Shown in pieces: positions 1 to 5,350 of a DNA stretch of 6,720 nucleotides. Position 1 is the first letter of the stretch; every line of letters starts with the position of its first letter. Source of the stretch: Anaerolineaceae bacterium (GTDB lineage: Bacteria > Chloroflexota > Anaerolineae > Aggregatilineales > Phototrophicaceae); contig JACKCG010000020.1 in the NCBI GenBank assembly GCA_020634135.1, positions 1 to 6,720 of the forward strand, given 5' to 3'. The notes under the pieces were generated by a model. The model did not search any database and was not told the DNA's origin. It saw nothing but the letters and a program-made list of their open reading frames with translations. A program made the translations under genes and the position numbers.

Positions 1-1
1 G

Positions 2-163
2 TTAGGGGTATCGCGCAGTCAGTTATTCGGCGGGCTGCGGGTGGCCGTTACCGGGCAGCGGGTTTCAACCCCGACCTTTGAGACGATGGAAATCCTGGGC
101 AAGCCCGAATCGCTGCGGCGTATCCAGATTGCCTTAGATATTCTGGATTCTGGTGCGGCTTAA
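2..163 (+). CDS. gltX: Glutamyl-tRNA synthetase, C-terminal fragment (5' end outside window)
   Basis: The last 53 codons of a gene entering from the left edge. The visible protein reads LGVSRSQLFGGLRVAVTG, then a segment with QRVSTPTFETMEILG, and ends in a helix with RRIQIALDIL. This matches the end of the anticodon-binding domain of bacterial class I glutamyl-tRNA synthetases, where a pattern of the type LRVALTG..vspPlFE.mevLG...l.Rl..al..L is conserved. The enzyme charges tRNA-Glu with glutamate in the cytoplasm. In bacteria without GlnRS it also mischarges tRNA-Gln for later amidation, so the adjacent tRNA-Gln is suggestive, but the window cannot show which type this is. The family resemblance is seen; the gene name is inferred from about 50 residues only. 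It is a chromosomal housekeeping gene and marks the host side of the junction. Confidence 0.82.
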   Translation, partial: LGVSRSQLFGGLRVAVTGQRVSTPTFETMEILGKPESLRRIQIALDILDSGAA

Positions 164-166
164 GGC

Positions 167-195
167 TTGAAATGCCATGAAGGGCGTGCTAGAAT
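167..195 (+). promoter_or_regulatory. Sigma-70-type promoter of tRNA-Gln
   Basis: TTGAAA (167-172) and TAGAAT (190-195) are separated by 17 bp, close to the consensus in both boxes and in spacing. Transcription would start near 202, a few bases before the mature tRNA 5' end at 209. It begins four bases after the gltX stop codon, so the tRNA appears to be transcribed independently of gltX. This is a motif reading with no direct evidence of activity. Confidence 0.7.
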
Positions 196-200
196 GCACT

Positions 201-300
201 TCATCCTTTGGGGGATAGTTCAACGGCAGAACGGCAGGTTCTGGCCCTGTTAATCTTGGTTCGAATCCAGGTCCCCCAGCTTTCTTGGAGCCAATACGAA
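201..300. other. Probable attachment-site end of the integrated element (tRNA-Gln junction)
   Basis: Host-type genes (gltX, tRNA-Gln) lie to the left and an integrase with primase and accessory genes to the right, so the element boundary must lie in or very near the tRNA. The recombinase frame continues antisense through the tRNA and stops at 201-203, as expected if its original 3' end was replaced when the element inserted. Serine integrases leave only a very short crossover core, so the exact cut site cannot be read here. I found no second copy of a tRNA-Gln fragment elsewhere in the window, so the other attachment site lies beyond it. Confidence 0.45.
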
Positions 301-1973
301 CTTGTTGGCTGATGATCGGCGGAGATGTCTCCGCCGATATTTGTTTGTGGTCTGCCCTCTTTGCGGTGGTTCATATCGCGTATCTCATCGATCAGGTCCT
401 TCAGATACGCGAATGGTGTCCGCAGTTCCAGATGTATTGTTCCCTTAGAATTCACGATTACTCGTTGAACTAACTGACGCAGTAGTTCCTTTTGATCACT
501 ACGTTCCAGACTATTATACAACACTCCGATATTTGCGATAATTCCGAGCGCTGTATCCAGATTTCCAACGTGAACCGTACATTCCTCTTGGATTGTCTCT
601 AGGTTTTGCCGTAATTGCTGACGGCGATCCTGCCATTCTGCCCACAGATTATCCCAGACTGACTCCGTAATTTTCCCGGATGCGAAAAGCCGTGCCATAC
701 GCGCTTCTTCTTCATCAACAGATTTCAATGCTGCCCGCAACTGGAGTGTTTTGTCGGGACGATAGTAGCCCAACTTTTCGGCTAGTTCATGGGTGTAGCT
801 CTCACGAATCAGGGGAACTAGCTCAGGGTCTACTTGTATCCGCATTAACTCCTTAGGGATTTGCGCATCAATATCGCGACATAAGAAGCTTGCGCCGCCC
901 GCCTTTGCTACTCGATAATAGGCGGTGCCACCTTTGGAGCGACCAGCGTTTGAGGTTGAGCCTGAAAGACGGACCATTCTGGTTTGCCCTGTGTTTCGGT
1001 AGAACACAATACCCTGTAGCAAGTAGTCCTGTTTGCGTCGCACACTGCGGTACTGATTGCGTAGGTCTAGGATTGCCAACCCACGCTCAAATTCCTCTGT
1101 CGTTACTAGCGGTTTCCAGTTCCCGCGTATGGTCTTAGGCAGGATATTGTTCTTCTTGCTGACGACCCAACCTGCATAGGTCCAGTTGTGAAAGACATTG
1201 GACAATGTGCTGATATTACGGCGGCGACTTCCATCGGTGGATATCTCCACAAACGGGCGACCACTCCGATGCCGGTATCCTTTGCTGTGCAGCACTTCTG
1301 CGATTTCGTCCAACGTAAGGCGGTCTTCCAGCAGCAAATCCCACGCCAGTCGCCAGATGGAAGCTCGTTCAGGATCCAACTCAATCCAGTGAGCGACTCG
1401 GCCTTGAAGTTTCTTGACATCTTGAGTGGTGCGTGCCTCGATATTGAGATAACCATCCGGTGCGCGCCCGATGAAGCCACCTTCCAGTCGTTTGGCGTGG
1501 AGGCCACCCTTTACACGAATTCCAAGAAGGGCGGCTTCTCGCCGGGCAAGTGTGAATGTCAATGCCACAATAACACGATCATCAGGGTCCATCGGGTCGA
1601 GATCAGGCTGGTTGGCGAATACGACCTTCACTCCGAATTCATCAAGTTCATCAATCGCACGCAAGGCCTCGGTATCATTGCGCCCAAACCGATCTGCACG
1701 TTCGACGACCACATGAGAGAATTTGCCAAGACGTGCATCTCCCAGCATTCTTTGATAGGCGGCTCTCTCCGGTGTTTTACCACTCAGCACATCCACGTAT
1801 TCATCAAAGATTTTCATCTCTGAATGACTAAGTACATTGTTCTCGATGGCAAATCGCTGGCGTGCTCGCGATAGTTCCGGTTTTTGATTTTCATCACTAC
1901 TTGTTCTCAGGTAGATTGCCCAACCTGGTTGGGGTGCAACCTGGGGCTTAGGTTTACGGCGATAGCTTGGCAT
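201..1973 (-). CDS. Large serine recombinase (site-specific integrase), C-terminus antisense to tRNA-Gln
   Basis: A 590-residue large serine recombinase, the likely integrase/excisionase of the element. The resolvase-type catalytic domain covers about residues 17-165. The active-site motif YLRTSSDENQ places the nucleophile at Ser25, after Arg23, and ADRFGRN (93-99) gives the conserved Arg95 and Arg98. A 'Recombinase' DNA-binding domain follows (about 195-310, with ERASIWRLAWDLL and a helix-turn-helix-like LTLDEIAEVLHSKGYRHRSG). The next segment should be a zinc ribbon, but the usual CxxCG is YRNTG (325-329) and only Cys365 of the expected four cysteines remains. A charged, coiled-coil-like stretch lies at 410-465. 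Residues S565 to P588 are antisense tRNA sequence, and 546-553 encode the hairpin, so the last 40 or so residues are probably not ancestral. The start ATG is preceded by AGGA seven bases upstream. It is the last gene of the leftward train, 26 nt after a 59-residue ORF, and is more AT-rich than the genes before it. Confidence 0.93.
   Translation of the reverse strand: MPSYRRKPKPQVAPQPGWAIYLRTSSDENQKPELSRARQRFAIENNVLSHSEMKIFDEYVDVLSGKTPERAAYQRMLGDARLGKFSHVVVERADRFGRNDTEALRAIDELDEFGVKVVFANQPDLDPMDPDDRVIVALTFTLARREAALLGIRVKGGLHAKRLEGGFIGRAPDGYLNIEARTTQDVKKLQGRVAHWIELDPERASIWRLAWDLLLEDRLTLDEIAEVLHSKGYRHRSGRPFVEISTDGSRRRNISTLSNVFHNWTYAGWVVSKKNNILPKTIRGNWKPLVTTEEFERGLAILDLRNQYRSVRRKQDYLLQGIVFYRNTGQTRMVRLSGSTSNAGRSKGGTAYYRVAKAGGASFLCRDIDAQIPKELMRIQVDPELVPLIRESYTHELAEKLGYYRPDKTLQLRAALKSVDEEEARMARLFASGKITESVWDNLWAEWQDRRQQLRQNLETIQEECTVHVGNLDTALGIIANIGVLYNSLERSDQKELLRQLVQRVIVNSKGTIHLELRTPFAYLKDLIDEIRDMNHRKEGRPQTNIGGDISADHQPTSSYWLQESWGTWIRTKINRARTCRSAVELSPKG
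209..279 (+). tRNA. tRNA-Gln (anticodon CTG)
   Basis: A full cloverleaf can be drawn by eye. The acceptor stem is TGGGGGA (209-215) with TCCCCCA (272-278), discriminator G279. The D stem is GTTC (218-221) with GAAC (229-232). The anticodon stem is GCAGG (234-238) with CCTGT (246-250), including one G-T pair, and the loop is TTCTGGC, so the anticodon at 241-243 is CTG, reading CAG (Gln). The variable loop is 4 nt (251-254). The T arm is CTTGG (255-259), loop TTCGAAT, CCAGG (267-271). The 3' CCA is not encoded (GCT follows). The serine recombinase gene on the other strand runs through the entire tRNA, so this gene is the probable integration target of the element to its right. Confidence 0.96.
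315..347 (+). terminator. Perfect hairpin, candidate rho-independent terminator after tRNA-Gln
   Basis: ATCGGCGGAGA (315-325) and TCTCCGCCGAT (328-338) are perfect 11-bp inverted arms with a 2-nt centre, so the RNA would form a GC-rich stem of about 10 bp with a tight loop. It is followed on the plus strand by ATTTGTTTG (339-347), a moderately T-rich tail. On the minus strand no T run follows, so it should act on rightward transcripts leaving the tRNA. It lies inside the reading frame of the opposite-strand recombinase, in residues of about 546-553. The stem is certain; terminator function is inferred because the T tract is imperfect. Confidence 0.55.
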
Positions 1974-1984
1974 AGGACAGTCCT
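1974..1984. promoter_or_regulatory. 11-bp dyad covering the recombinase ribosome binding site
   Basis: AGGAC-A-GTCCT is a perfect dyad ending one base before the recombinase start codon. On the coding strand it reads AGGACTGTCCT then ATG, so the AGGA Shine-Dalgarno is half of the palindrome and can pair with TCCT. It could be a small operator or a weak translational hairpin (4 bp, 3-nt loop). With such a short dyad chance cannot be excluded. Confidence 0.3.
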
Positions 1985-1999
1985 AATGGTTGATTACAG

Positions 2000-2179
2000 T
2001 TATCTCTCTGACGATACACCAGCTTTGGTGTCTTGTGTTTTTGGCTGTGCACCTTGCGAAAGGTTGGTCGGCGTTGAATGTGGATTCATGCCTTTAGAGA
2101 GAAGACTGGCGATAGCCAGGACCCTCTTGACCATTTCTTCGCCATTTCGAGATTGAGGAAGTTGATTATCGATACTCAT
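2000..2179 (-). CDS. Small protein of unknown function (59 aa) between primase and integrase
   Basis: I do not recognise this protein. The frame opens with ATG at 2179, inside the last codons of the primase gene (14-nt overlap), and ends with TAA at 2000-2002, 26 nt before the recombinase start. A good Shine-Dalgarno, AAAGGAAG, ends 8 nt upstream of the ATG. The protein starts MSIDNQLPQSRNGEEMVKRV, continues with a hydrophobic/basic helix-like stretch (VKRVLAIASLLSKGM, about residues 17-31), then a polar tail rich in Thr, Gln, Ser and Lys that looks disordered. There is no signal peptide or cysteine. Tight coupling to the primase and the place just before the integrase argue that it is real. 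Small proteins next to serine integrases are sometimes recombination directionality factors, but nothing in this sequence shows that. Confidence 0.62.
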   Translation of the reverse strand: MSIDNQLPQSRNGEEMVKRVLAIASLLSKGMNPHSTPTNLSQGAQPKTQDTKAGVSSER

Positions 2180-3170
2180 TTATATATCTTCCTTTTGTCT
2201 CCGTGGAGAGCGCCTCCTCAACCCACGCATACACATCACCGCCGTTCAGATAGAACTCGGTGATGTCCTTGCCGTTTGGCACACGCAGCTCACGGAAACG
2301 GGGCGAGAGGCGCAGCAGTCGCTCCGTCGCCTTCTTTCCCGCTTCATCCCGGTCGTAGGCGACGAAGATTCGTTGCTGACCAATCAGCGCACTGTACCAA
2401 CGTGCCGTCATCCGGGCGGTGGCGCTCCCCAGCGTGACCGGTGCGACCAGGTTTCCGGCTTCCTGCTGGACAACCAGGGTGTCGAATTCCCCCTCACAGA
2501 ACAGAGCAACCCGGTGATTGTTTAGCGCATCGGCATTAAACAATCCGTGTGCACTGCCGCCAGGGATATGGACGTACTTCGGATCGCCATAGGCCCGCCG
2601 CACCTTGACCGCCCAGAGGGCATCCGCCGCAAACCAGGGGATCGTGATGCCGCAGGGCACATCCAACCCTTCGAGCGCACGCCATTCGCGGAAGTCGCCG
2701 GGGATGTAACCCAGCCGCGCCGCGCGGATAGTAGCGGTCGTCAACCCGCGTTCCAGGAGATAGTTCAACGCCGGTTCGCCTTCGGCTGACCAGAGGGTAT
2801 CTTCCGCCAGGCTGACGACCCGCGCCGCCCGTTCCTGCCATTCCCACTCCGGCGGCTCAGATGCCCCTTTCAAGTGACTGTGTTCCGCTGGTGGCAGTTC
2901 AGGCTGCGGTTCACCCAGCACGAGCAGGGCATCGGCGAACGAGAGGTGACGGTACTGACGAAGCCAATCCAGCGCATCGCCCTGGGTGTCACAGGAGCCG
3001 AAGCAGCGGTAGCCATCGGGCCACACCGCCAGGCTGTAGCCCTTGCGTTCGTGGTGAAACGGGCACTTCCACAGGTGCGCCCGTCCGCCGTGCAGCGGCG
3101 CCGGCCCCAAATCCTGTGCCACCAGGCGGCGCAGATCACAGTCTTCCTTCAATCGGTGGGTATCACTCAC
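2166..3170 (-). CDS. DnaG-like DNA primase (CHC2 zinc finger plus Toprim)
   Basis: Primase that would make RNA primers for replication of the element. With the GTG start at 3170 the protein has 334 residues. The CHC2 zinc-binding domain is at the N-terminus: KCPFHHE with Cys36 and His39, then RCFGSC with Cys56 and Cys60. The spacing of the last pair is one residue longer than in E. coli DnaG, as in many phage-type primases. The Toprim domain follows: CEGEFD (Glu226, Asp230) and AYDRDEAG (Asp273, Asp275), which bind the catalytic metals, then NGKDITEFYLNGGD near 300-312. There is no helicase-interacting domain or helicase motor, so it is much shorter than DnaG. The frame is open up to a TTG at 3236, but that extension is encoded by AATTGTC repeats. 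The GTG at 3170 has AGGGAAAG 5 nt upstream and places the protein start where DnaG proteins usually begin. The DUF3987-like gene lies 69 bp upstream. Confidence 0.9.
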   Translation of the reverse strand: MSDTHRLKEDCDLRRLVAQDLGPAPLHGGRAHLWKCPFHHERKGYSLAVWPDGYRCFGSCDTQGDALDWLRQYRHLSFADALLVLGEPQPELPPAEHSHLKGASEPPEWEWQERAARVVSLAEDTLWSAEGEPALNYLLERGLTTATIRAARLGYIPGDFREWRALEGLDVPCGITIPWFAADALWAVKVRRAYGDPKYVHIPGGSAHGLFNADALNNHRVALFCEGEFDTLVVQQEAGNLVAPVTLGSATARMTARWYSALIGQQRIFVAYDRDEAGKKATERLLRLSPRFRELRVPNGKDITEFYLNGGDVYAWVEEALSTETKGRYINEYR

Positions 3171-3175
3171 GGTTT

Positions 3176-3183
3176 CTTTCCCT
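3176..3183 (-). promoter_or_regulatory. Ribosome binding site that sets the primase GTG start
   Basis: On the minus strand AGGGAAAG ends 5 nt before GTG at 3170-3168. The competing upstream TTG start (3236) and GTG (3200) have no comparable motif and would translate the repeat cluster, so this site supports the shorter protein. Confidence 0.6.
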
Positions 3184-3191
3184 GCTTCTCT

Positions 3192-3241
3192 AATTGTCAC
3201 GGGATGGGACAATTGACAATTGACAATTCGCGGCAATTGTC
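3192..3241. repeat. GACAATT repeat and dyad cluster in the primase leader
   Basis: Three tandem GACAATT copies (3208-3214, 3215-3221, 3222-3228) are bracketed by inverted copies AATTGTC at 3192-3198 and 3235-3241. This gives two dyads: arms of 7 bp with a 9-bp centre (3192-3214) and with a 6-bp centre (3222-3241). The first direct copy is embedded in ATGGGACAATTG (3204-3215), which shares ATGGGACAA with the 22-bp-phased repeats at 5111-5198 and TRGGACAATTG with the copy near 6083-6095. The cluster fills most of the 69-bp gap between the DUF3987-like gene and the primase, and its last base pairs enter the stop codon of the former. It is probably a protein-binding site that controls the primase. 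Confidence 0.75.
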
Positions 3242-4850
3242 ACGAGCCAGTGCCAAATGCCGGATCAAGCAAACGGTAGGCTTCGGACTTCACACCGGGT
3301 TTCGGCGGGAGTTCGACCCGCCCGACACAGCCATCCTCTTCAAGCGCCCGGAGCGCCTCAATCACCGGCTTGCGCGGGGAACGCAGGGCGCGGTAGATGT
3401 CGCGTACGGTAGCAGTACCGCCACAAGCCCGCAGGAAACCGAGGATACGGTTTTCGAGCCGTCCTTCCTCATTCTCGCCGAGGTCGGCCAGCAGCCGGTG
3501 CGCCGACGCCCGCCAGGTCTCGACGATTTGCTGAGCGCGGTACCAGTGAGCAGCCGAGACGGTCAGGCGGGAGCTTTCATCACTGGCATCGGCCCAGTCG
3601 AGGGCCGCCAGCAGGATCGCCACCTTGATGGCCTGGACGTGCAGCCGTCCATAGATCGCCCGCAGCCGGTCATCGAGGGACGAGTCAGGGGCAGTCATGG
3701 CCCGCAGCGCCTGCTCGTAGGCGTGGCACGCCCCCCAGAAGTCCGCCGGCAGCGACCAGGCTTCGGCAGCTCGCTTCTCCCCCAGGGCATCCGCCACGGG
3801 CGGTTCGGGCAGCTTCTCATGGAGATGCTGGAGACGCGCTGCCAGATCAGTTGGGATAGGACTGTCCGACGGGGCGGGGCGTTCGGCATAGTCGGGTTCG
3901 GGGGTCAGCAGGCCGAAGCGCGCCAGGTTGCCGTTGTACCAGTCGGCAGGCGAGAGCGCATTGCTCAATTCCGCCGGGGTGGCCGCGCCGAGGATCGAGA
4001 GGGCGGCATCGCGAATGACCACCAGCCCCTTGTTGTTGGTGTTCGAGTCGAGATACGCCGGACAGTCGTAGAGCGTCATGATGAGTTCTTTCATGCCCGC
4101 CATATAGTCGCGTCCGAGCGACTTGAACAGCCCGGACAGCTCGTCGCGCAGCAGCCCGCGCTGCGCCGCGTAGCGGTTGCCTTTCTCCAACCGCGTCCGA
4201 TCCTCGTGGGGGATGTCGGCGAAGTTGGGGGGCAGCACGCTGCCCAGCATCGCCATGAAGTTCTCCGGCGAACCGGGCTGGGGCATCAGCATGTGTGGGA
4301 TCGCCAACCGCGCCACCTCCGCGGCCAGGCTTAACCCGGCTGACTTGCGGTAGTAGGTCGAGACGGCCACGATCATCAGGTAGAGGTTGGGGAACACCGG
4401 CTGGCGCCAGGGGGTCTGGATGTAGACGCGCCGCCCGACAGCGATGGCCGCCAGGTACAGCCCGGCGCCCAGGTGGAACGCCAGCGGCGTCTCATTGGCA
4501 GCGTCCCCCGCCCAGCGCACGTAGTCATTCAGCCAGTGTCCGACCTGACTCGCTGCCCTTGTTTGTTCCTCAGATAGCTGCGCGTTGGCAGGCAGTTCCG
4601 GCACGAGAGTAAGGTCAGCCGCACGTCCCGGTAGCTCCGGCGGCGGGGCGGTCGGATCGACCGCCAGTACCGCCCGCAGCAGGTCGGGACCGAGCACCTT
4701 GCGCAGGAAGCGCAGGTCGTCCGGCACGGTCGGGTCGAGGTGCGCCAACAGCAGAGCGGGGGCCGGGCTGAACTGGATGTCCGTCCATGACAGTCCGACC
4801 AGCGCTCGCGCCAGCCCGTAGGCATCCTGGGGTGAGAGCGTGACGGTCAT
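3240..4850 (-). CDS. DUF3987-like primase/helicase-type protein with degenerate P-loop
   Basis: A 536-residue protein resembling the DUF3987 family, RecA-fold proteins found beside primases in phages, plasmids and integrative elements. Visible blocks, in order: FHLGAGLYLAAIAVGRRVYI (125-144) and FPNLYLMIVAVSTYYRKSAG (153-172), where Walker A is expected. Lys169 and Ser170 are kept, but the glycines of GxxxxGKS are replaced (Val163, Arg168). LLRDELSGLF (233-242) is Walker B-like with Asp236-Glu237. ALSILGAATPAELSNAL (283-299) with NGNLARFGLL (306-315) is the typical DUF3987 'GxLARF' block with Arg311. The C-terminus (about 465-530) looks like a winged helix (ILGFLRACGGTATVRDIYRAL) and could bind DNA. 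Residues 1-95 are not recognised. The start ATG overlaps the stop of the RHH gene by one base and is preceded by GAGGGGG, so translation is probably coupled. I infer a role in loading or unwinding at the element's origin with the downstream primase. Whether it hydrolyses ATP is uncertain. Confidence 0.75.
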   Translation of the reverse strand: MTVTLSPQDAYGLARALVGLSWTDIQFSPAPALLLAHLDPTVPDDLRFLRKVLGPDLLRAVLAVDPTAPPPELPGRAADLTLVPELPANAQLSEEQTRAASQVGHWLNDYVRWAGDAANETPLAFHLGAGLYLAAIAVGRRVYIQTPWRQPVFPNLYLMIVAVSTYYRKSAGLSLAAEVARLAIPHMLMPQPGSPENFMAMLGSVLPPNFADIPHEDRTRLEKGNRYAAQRGLLRDELSGLFKSLGRDYMAGMKELIMTLYDCPAYLDSNTNNKGLVVIRDAALSILGAATPAELSNALSPADWYNGNLARFGLLTPEPDYAERPAPSDSPIPTDLAARLQHLHEKLPEPPVADALGEKRAAEAWSLPADFWGACHAYEQALRAMTAPDSSLDDRLRAIYGRLHVQAIKVAILLAALDWADASDESSRLTVSAAHWYRAQQIVETWRASAHRLLADLGENEEGRLENRILGFLRACGGTATVRDIYRALRSPRKPVIEALRALEEDGCVGRVELPPKPGVKSEAYRLLDPAFGTGS

Positions 4851-5050
4851 CAGGCTTCCCCCTCGTCAGGTGACGCGGCGAACGATTCGCCGCGCCGGGT
4901 TTCCTCCGCTGCCAGCGCCTGGCAGACGACGACGTAGATCAGGTTGGCGAGCGGGCGGCGCTCCTGGCGTGCCCACTGGATGAGCTTGTGCTGGGTCGCT
5001 GCCGTCAGGCGGAAAGCGACGCGCTCTGATAAGATGTCTTCCTCGTACAT
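4850..5050 (-). CDS. Ribbon-helix-helix (Arc/CopG-type) DNA-binding protein, 66 aa
   Basis: A small basic/acidic protein with the layout of a ribbon-helix-helix repressor. After a short lead (MYEEDILSE) comes a strand-like RVAFRLT (residues 10-16), whose alternating side chains would enter the DNA groove as a dimer. Two helices follow, AATQHKLIQWARQERR (17-32) and LANLIYVVVCQALAAEE (34-50), then an acidic tail. The open frame continues upstream to an ATG at 5170, but that extension only translates the repeat array. The ATG at 5050 has a perfect AGGAGG 5 nt before it and makes a protein of normal RHH length. It is the first gene of the leftward train, overlaps the DUF3987-like gene by one base, and starts 65 bp from an array of phased repeats. 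Such proteins often repress their own operon or control copy number or partition. Autoregulation through the repeats is my inference. Confidence 0.75.
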   Translation of the reverse strand: MYEEDILSERVAFRLTAATQHKLIQWARQERRPLANLIYVVVCQALAAEETRRGESFAASPDEGEA

Positions 5051-5055
5051 CACAG

Positions 5056-5061
5056 CCTCCT
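5056..5061 (-). promoter_or_regulatory. Strong Shine-Dalgarno of the RHH gene
   Basis: AGGAGG on the minus strand, 5 nt before ATG at 5050. It is the best ribosome binding site in the window and decides the 66-residue start over the 106-residue one. Confidence 0.8.
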
Positions 5062-5110
5062 GCTGTCCATTCCATGACCACAGCATACCGGAAAATATCG
5101 AACAGGTGTG

Positions 5111-5198
5111 CGAGAAAATGGGACAAACTGGCTGGCAAAATGGGACAACTTGCGCGGGAAAATGGGACACGCGGTGCGGGAAAATGGGACACGCCCCG
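5111..5198 (+). repeat. Four 22-bp direct repeats (iteron- or operator-like array)
   Basis: The core AAAATGGGACA occurs exactly at 5115, 5137, 5159 and 5181, a constant step of 22 bp, so all copies face the same side of the helix about two turns apart. In 22-bp units (5111-5132, 5133-5154, 5155-5176, 5177-5198) the left flank is CGGG/CGAG/TGGC and the third and fourth units are nearly identical. A degenerate unit in the same phase may precede them (5089-5110, sharing CGG, an A run and a GGTGTG-like end). The repeats are contiguous, without spacers, so they are not CRISPR. They lie between the divergent RHH and response-regulator genes and could be binding sites for either product, or replication iterons. 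Confidence 0.9.
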
Positions 5199-5209
5199 AA
5201 GACAAACCA

Positions 5210-5236
5210 GATTCCTACCCACTTCGTAGGGAAATC
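5210..5236. repeat. Imperfect inverted repeat between the repeat array and the regulator promoter
   Basis: GATTCCTAC (5210-5218) faces GTAGGGAAATC (5226-5236) across a 7-nt centre. It pairs along its length except for two extra bases in the right arm. No T run follows on either strand, so it is more likely an operator or structural element than a terminator. Confidence 0.4.
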
Positions 5237-5269
5237 AAAAGATATGTTCCCCCCACCGTTGGAAAATTG

Positions 5270-5278
5270 TGATATGCT
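5270..5278 (+). promoter_or_regulatory. Possible extended -10 promoter of the first response regulator
   Basis: TGATATGCT fits TGn plus a -10 hexamer (TATGCT, 5273-5278). No convincing -35 box lies 16-18 bp upstream, which suits an extended -10 or an activator-dependent promoter. Transcription would begin near 5285, leaving a leader of about 65 nt. This is a weak call, based on the motif and position only. Confidence 0.3.
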
Positions 5279-5331
5279 ATGAAGTCCCTGAATAGAACAT
5301 TAGTTCGTAGTTATAGAAAGCTCATACCAGC

Positions 5332-5338
5332 AAGGAGG
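5332..5338 (+). promoter_or_regulatory. Ribosome binding site of the first response regulator
   Basis: AAGGAGG lies 12 nt before ATG at 5351. The spacing is longer than optimal, but the motif is strong, and the start at 5351 fits the beginning of a receiver domain better than the upstream ATG at 5279. Confidence 0.6.
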
Positions 5339-5350
5339 CACTCCATCATC

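Noticed and set aside
1188..1823. Plus-strand open frame (211 codons) opposite the serine recombinase
   Set aside because: It lies fully inside the catalytic and DNA-binding coding region of the recombinase, and no ribosome binding site or family resemblance is apparent.
3171..3236. TTG-initiated longer primase
   Set aside because: The extension is encoded by AATTGTC repeats, and a better-placed GTG with AGGGAAAG exists at 3170.
2874..4334. Long plus-strand open frame (486 codons) across the primase and DUF3987-like genes
   Set aside because: It is antisense to two genes with clear catalytic motifs and spans the gap between them. The product is Arg/Gly/Val-rich without recognisable motifs, as expected for a shadow frame in GC-rich DNA.
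5051..5110. Promoter of the leftward RHH operon
   Set aside because: A promoter must lie in or near here, and TATGCT-like and TATTTT-like boxes are present, but none has a matching -35 at proper spacing, so I do not annotate one.
5051..5170. Longer N-terminus for the RHH protein starting at the ATG at 5170
   Set aside because: The 40 extra residues are only translation of the repeat array, and the ATG at 5050 has a perfect AGGAGG. The repeats also occur outside any frame before the second regulator.
5111..5198. CRISPR array
   Set aside because: The repeats are contiguous 22-bp units with no unique spacers, and no cas genes are present.
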